Made by a program: the position numbers and the translations under genes. Of a stretch of DNA of 64,000 nt, positions 60,434 through 64,000 are shown piece by piece; positions within the stretch are counted from its first letter, which is position 1; every line of letters begins with the position of its first letter. Below the pieces are notes generated by a model. That model was not told where the DNA came from. It did no database searches and saw only the letters and a list, made by a program, of their open reading frames with translations. Source of the DNA: Halostagnicola sp. A-GB9-2 (GTDB lineage Archaea > Halobacteriota > Halobacteria > Halobacteriales > Natrialbaceae); the NCBI RefSeq assembly GCF_030068615.1, contig NZ_JASJOC010000013.1, positions 1-64,000 on the forward strand, read 5' to 3'.

Positions 60434-61447
60434 TCAGATTGTTTGTGAGTCGATTGGCCCACCCTCAGTACTATCGACATCTGGAACCTCAACATCTGAA
60501 ACAATATTCCCAACCACAGTTTCCGGCTTGATATCGTTGAGTTCGGCATCAGTACCCAGTACAAGACGGTGAGCGAGGATTGATTCTGAAAGTACCTTCA
60601 CGTCATCGGGAATCGCATAATTGCGTCCGTGTATCGCTGCTCGTGCTTTCGCTCCGTCGAGAAACGCAAGGCTTGCTCGAGGAGATGCACCATGGACGAC
60701 CTGTGAATGCTCACGCGTTGCTTCGACGAGATCAAGAACATACCCTTTGACAGAGTCAGCAACATAGACATCCATCGCCTGAGACCGAGCCTCGAGGATC
60801 TCGCTTGTTGTGACTGCCTGTGTGATGTTCTGCGGTCCGAGTTCCGGGTTCTCATCAAAGCGCTCCAGTAATTCTTCTTCACTAGTGCGATCAGGGAGAT
60901 CAATAGTGATCTTCAACTGGAAGCGATCTCGCTGAGCTTCTGGAAGTTCGAACACACCTTCCATCTCGACTGGGTTCTGCGTTGCAACAACCATGAACGG
61001 CTCTGGAAGTGAAAGAGTGTCACCTTCAATTGTAACCTGCCGTTCTTGCATTGACTCGAGAAGCGCACTCTGGGTTTTCGGTGTAGCACGATTAATCTCG
61101 TCTGCGACAACGAGATTTGCAAAGATCGGACCACGTTGGAGTTCGAACTCCCCAAGATTTTCCCGGTAGACATGTGTTCCTGTAATGTCAGCGGGGAGAA
61201 CGTCGGGCGTCATCTGGATTCGTTTGTACTCAAGATTAGTTGCGTGTGCAAAGAGATTCGCAATGGTTGTCTTCCCAACTCCTGGGACTCCTTCAAGGAG
61301 GAGATGTCCTCGAGTCAACAGTGCAATTGTAAGTTGTTCGATTGCTGTATCATTTCCAACGAGGACCTGCTCAGTTTCAGCACGTACTTTGTCGTAGATC
61401 GCTTCAGGATTGCTATCGCTTCGATTTGTCCCATCCGTCTCGCTCAT
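60434..61447 (-). CDS. MoxR-family AAA ATPase
   Basis: A 337-residue MoxR with Walker A GVPGVGKTT (about 57-65), the family's EYKRIQMTPDVLPADITGTH, Walker B LVVADEINRATPK, sensor 1 VVATQNPVEMEGVFELPEAQ and the C-terminal lid with SPRASLAFLDGAKARA. MoxR ATPases act as chaperones that insert metals or assemble complexes with DUF58/vWA partners. Its start lies 35 nt inside the upstream DUF4350 gene, so translation is probably coupled. Confidence 0.94.
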   Translation of the reverse strand: MSETDGTNRSDSNPEAIYDKVRAETEQVLVGNDTAIEQLTIALLTRGHLLLEGVPGVGKTTIANLFAHATNLEYKRIQMTPDVLPADITGTHVYRENLGEFELQRGPIFANLVVADEINRATPKTQSALLESMQERQVTIEGDTLSLPEPFMVVATQNPVEMEGVFELPEAQRDRFQLKITIDLPDRTSEEELLERFDENPELGPQNITQAVTTSEILEARSQAMDVYVADSVKGYVLDLVEATREHSQVVHGASPRASLAFLDGAKARAAIHGRNYAIPDDVKVLSESILAHRLVLGTDAELNDIKPETVVGNIVSDVEVPDVDSTEGGPIDSQTI

Positions 61448-62546
61448 TGATTCTCTCTTTCGAGTCGTTCTTGTTAAGGGCTCGTATCACACGTTGTATT
61501 CGATCTTCATCCCATTCGGGATGTTCACGTCGAAGATAAGCAACACGAGACTCAGAAGAGAGAGTCTCCGAGCGATCGATCTCGTCTGGTCCCGACAATT
61601 GCGACAATCGACCCACCGTAAACAGGGGAGTGCCCTCTCGACGCAAAACGAGTGCAATGGCAGCTATCATACTCCCTCCGATCAGTCCCTGAAGAACTGG
61701 CATCGATCGAATCGTAAGTAGTGCATTAGTGAGGGGAGGGAGTTCGTTAGTATGGGAGATATCCATGAGCACGTGTTCTCGGTCTGTATATTGTTGAGCG
61801 AGAAATGCACTGTTATCAGACTCCTCATACATCGAGTTGATCGTGATGCTGGGATCGCCGACTAGTATTACTTCACCCTCTTCAACGGATTCAACTGTCG
61901 CAACTGGATAACTTCGAAGGTCGGAATCAGCTTCGAGTTCATCGTCAGGACTCGTCCCTAAGTATGCGAAATTGCTCGTCTCGATAAGCACAGTTGCGTT
62001 TCCTGGTTCGACCGCCGTCGCATGATTGAGGGCTAACTCGTCAACACCGTCCGTCCGAGAATGGGTCTCGACACCTGTTGCTACGGGCATTGCTGGACCG
62101 TTGTTATACGATTCTACATCAAGCACCAACTGCCCATTCGTTCGCGCTTCAGCACCAACCGATTCCAGCAACTCATTCCCGCTCGAGCCGAAATTGTCGA
62201 GAATTACTACTGAGCCGCCCCGCTCAAGAAATTGACGGACCCGTTCTGCATCCCCGTCATCATACTCCTCATCAGGAGAAACGATGAACGCAACAGTGTT
62301 ATCGGGTTCAATATCGTCGTATTGGGTCGTGTCACGGACGAGCTCCCGTTCGATTTCCGGGTTGTTTTCAATATCATCATCAAATTCCCCCGTTCCATCC
62401 CATGATGGATTGGTCGGGTCAAACGCCGCAGTAGACGTACTGCCAGCAATTCCAAAGCCGGCGACGACCGTTACCAGAAGAACGGTAAGGAGGACAATCG
62501 GCCATTTGATTCCAGTTGGAGACTGGAACAGCCCGAATAGGTTCAC
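61413..62546 (-). CDS. DUF4350 membrane protein
   Basis: A 377-residue protein. An N-terminal helix (PIVLLTVLLVTVVAGFGIAG, about 16-35) is followed by a GATase1-like alpha/beta domain: TVAFIVSPDEEYDDGDAERV, RQFLERGGSVVILDNFG, EEGEVILVGDPSITINSMYE. Two more C-terminal features, a helix (LQGLIGGSMIAAIALVL) and a charged tail (RREHPEWDEDRIQRVIRALN), complete the DUF4350 pattern. It overlaps moxR by 35 nt. DUF4350, MoxR and DUF58 genes commonly co-occur in archaea and bacteria, supporting a shared function. Confidence 0.87.
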   Translation of the reverse strand: MNLFGLFQSPTGIKWPIVLLTVLLVTVVAGFGIAGSTSTAAFDPTNPSWDGTGEFDDDIENNPEIERELVRDTTQYDDIEPDNTVAFIVSPDEEYDDGDAERVRQFLERGGSVVILDNFGSSGNELLESVGAEARTNGQLVLDVESYNNGPAMPVATGVETHSRTDGVDELALNHATAVEPGNATVLIETSNFAYLGTSPDDELEADSDLRSYPVATVESVEEGEVILVGDPSITINSMYEESDNSAFLAQQYTDREHVLMDISHTNELPPLTNALLTIRSMPVLQGLIGGSMIAAIALVLRREGTPLFTVGRLSQLSGPDEIDRSETLSSESRVAYLRREHPEWDEDRIQRVIRALNKNDSKERINERDGWDKSKR

Positions 62547-62745
62547 GGATCCCCTCCCGAAAGCGAGAAAATCGTACTAGATTGGCATATTTGATTATGG
62601 CTCCCCTCCAAAGAAAGAACAGTGCGAGTTTCTCGCCCCACCGTGGGCGGAAGTGAATCGCGTGCGCTCGTCTGCGTCCGCGTATAGTCGATTGTCACAG
62701 AACGATCGAGTCTACTGCCTGAAGTCACGGGTAGGGCGGGGTAGT

Positions 62746-63027
62746 TTACCATGCAAACACCTCCGGAGGTAAAATCTCGAGTATTCGACGAACAACGATG
62801 ATTCCAAATCCGATTAGTCCGATAACGATTACCCACATCAGACGACGTCGCCATTTTGGAGTGACAGTGACCGGTGCCGTTAGCTCTGTCAAGATGAGAA
62901 ACCCGATTAGTGTGAGAACAAAGAACAACTCATAGGATAGCGATCCGAGCAGTGTAAGGACAAGAATCGTCGCAACCATCCAAGCGATTTGTCCATATAC
63001 GAATCGCATACGTCGGCGTGTCGCCAT
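62746..63027 (-). CDS. Small membrane protein of the MoxR operon
   Basis: A 93-residue protein with three helices (IAWMVATILVLTLLGSL, ELFFVLTLIGFLILTELTA, LMWVIVIGLIGFGIIVV) and basic termini (MATRRRMRF; PKWRRR). It ends 199 bp before the DUF4350 gene on the same strand. Such small membrane ORFs are common at these loci. The interval 62547-62745 contains GTGAATCGCGT (62652-62662), which resembles element-end sequence, so an insertion scar may separate it from the operon. Confidence 0.65.
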   Translation of the reverse strand: MATRRRMRFVYGQIAWMVATILVLTLLGSLSYELFFVLTLIGFLILTELTAPVTVTPKWRRRLMWVIVIGLIGFGIIVVRRILEILPPEVFAW

Positions 63028-63110
63028 CTACTCGAGTAAACAGTTGGCAAGCACCGTAAATGATACGACTCACAGCCGAACACACAAAGATTGAGCAGTG
63101 TCAGTTAACT

Positions 63111-63134
63111 GCCTCGGGGTCAAGTGGTTCGAGA
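63111..63134 (+). repeat. 24-bp repeat, second copy
   Basis: GCCTCGGGGTCAAGTGGTTC plus GAGA is identical to 38668-38691. It lies at the broken 3' end of the acyl-CoA synthetase fragment, so it marks a junction. Confidence 0.6.
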
Positions 63135-63137
63135 GAC

Positions 63138-63540
63138 TTGAGAGGTCTGTACCCCCTGTTGAATACAGCCGGAAACGGCCGCATGTCTAAACAATGTCAT
63201 TACAGCGACTTCTTTAATATCTGAGTGTTTGTCAAGGACTTCCTCAACTTCGGTCGAATAGACGTTCATGCCACCAGTGATGATCACGTTGCTTTTCCGG
63301 CCAAGCAAATATACGTATCCGTCCTCATCTATTCGCCCGATGTCCCCGACATGGATCCACCCGTCCGAGAGACTTGCTTCCGTCACCTCGGGACGGTCGT
63401 GATACCGCTGCATCGCGTATGGTGCAGTGGCGGGGATTTCTCCTTCTTCGACGGGCTGGATATCATCACCGGTCTGGATGTCGATAACTCGAACCGCAGA
63501 CATCAGTGTCGGGTGGCCGGCAGAACTCAGTCGAGGGCTC
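63138..63540 (-). pseudogene. Acyl-CoA synthetase, C-terminal-region remnant
   Basis: The peptide VRVIDIQTGDDIQPVEEGEI, ATAPYAMQRYHDRPEVTEAS, DGWIHVGDIGRIDEDGYVYL, GRKSNVIITGGMNVYSTEVE and VLDKHSDIKEVAVM follows the AMP-forming acyl-CoA synthetase motifs (GW.HTGD, GR..D.I..GG.N..P.E.E). Here T in HTGD is V. Both the AMP-binding N-terminal part and the last 80-100 residues are missing. It is truncated at the 24-bp repeat on one side and at the IS6 remnant on the other. Confidence 0.85.
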
Positions 63541-63595
63541 TGTCTAGTTGAGCCAGTTTGAGGAACGAGCAAGTCGTTGAGTTAATTTGGACTCA

Positions 63596-64000
63596 TGCTC
63601 GCAAACCTGCTCAGCGAGAGGTACGACGCGGATTTAGAAGAAACTTGTGAGAACGATCGGACAGCGATTGCGTCAGGGCGTTCGCCGTCCGGCTCCACGC
63701 AACTGGATGTTTGCTTCGGGAGACAACAACGATTCTCACCGAATTAGGCGTTGAACGCTCTCATGGAGCAGTTTGAAACTGGGTACATCGGCTGGCTGAC
63801 AGCGTTTCTGACGCTCCGTCGTCCACGAAAACAAAGTTCTCGTGCGGCCTCTTGGAGAGCAAAGCTCTCCAACGGTCGGCGAATCTTCGATTCGCCTCGA
63901 CATCAGAACGCATCGCGTCCTGAGGACGGCGAAGCCGACGCGGGTCGCGGTTGACGAGACTGCTGTCAAAATTAACGGTGAGTGGTCTTGGTTATTCGAT
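63596..64000 (+). pseudogene. IS6-family transposase, 5' half, decayed
   Basis: MLANLLSERYDADLEETCEN starts the frame; after a frameshift near 63684 follow FAVRLHATGCLLRETTTILT and ELGVERSHGAV, a TGA, then NWVHRLADS. After a hairpin-rich stretch, VAVDETAVKINGEWSWLF appears at the window edge in yet another frame; this is the first catalytic DDE motif. At least two frameshifts and two stops show it is dead. The linker region holds TTGGAGAGC-AAA-GCTCTCCAA and GGCGAATC-TTC-GATTCGCC hairpins. It continues past the window. Confidence 0.78.

Noticed and set aside
1-64000. CRISPR array, rRNA or tRNA genes
   Set aside because: No regularly spaced direct repeats, and no rRNA-like or foldable tRNA sequence was noticed on either strand; a dedicated scan was not possible.

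Overview
This window comes from a haloarchaeon (class Halobacteria). The evidence is the strongly acidic proteome, the dominance of twin-arginine (Tat) and lipobox export signals, archaellins with class III signal peptides, a TFIIB-like cyclin-fold protein, PGF-CTERM-type surface proteins, TATA-like boxes placed for leaderless or short-leader transcripts, and haloarchaeal insertion sequences (ISH3, IS6, IS1595 and IS1341-type TnpB elements). The abundance of CTCGAG-like words would suit Natrialbales, but that is only an inference. No rRNA, tRNA or CRISPR array was seen. The region is accessory-like: many decayed transposons and truncated genes lie between intact operons.

Layout. 1-6.5 kb: a lipoprotein gene cut by the window edge, two related TnpB nuclease genes, and a Tat-exported protein with a repeat solenoid. 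6.7-12.1 kb: a very unusual single protein joining a pseudokinase domain, an internal Tat-type anchor and an extracellular ABC-type solute-binding domain, then a lipoprotein and two small Tat-exported DUF1102-like proteins. 13-15.7 kb: a histidine kinase truncated by an ISH3 element, beside half of an IS6 transposase. 15.8-27.8 kb: a serine hydrolase and a peptide-uptake/catabolic island (five-gene Opp/Dpp transporter, tiny membrane protein, two atypical metallo-beta-lactamase-fold proteins, M20 peptidase), with pseudogene scraps of an FAD-linked oxidase and an IclR regulator. 27.8-34.3 kb: a large CARDB surface protein, a small winged-helix protein, and a membrane-protein/membrane-GTPase gene pair. 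35-38.6 kb: two archaellins and a divergent TFIIB-like protein. 39.7-50.7 kb: a membrane-anchored HTH protein, glmS and a glmU-like gene (UDP-sugar precursor synthesis), two surface proteins, and a MacB-like ABC exporter (ATPase plus two FtsX permeases). 51.4-53.5 kb: an MIP18/DUF59 plus amidohydrolase pair bracketed by decayed IS1595 ends. 54-63 kb: a MoxR/DUF58/DUF4350/DUF4129/DUF1616 membrane locus. 63.1-64 kb: an acyl-CoA synthetase scrap and the 5' half of a decayed IS6 transposase.

The best candidate for a new system is the pseudokinase-Tat-solute-binding fusion at 6700-9138. It looks like a one-protein transmembrane receptor: a sugar-binding-type sensor outside, a kinase-fold module lacking the catalytic Asp inside. 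The GTPase/membrane-protein pair at 31620-34277 and the two-MBL peptide island are secondary candidates. The TnpB elements show a shared replacement of the usual RuvC-II glutamate and leave several solitary right ends around the window.
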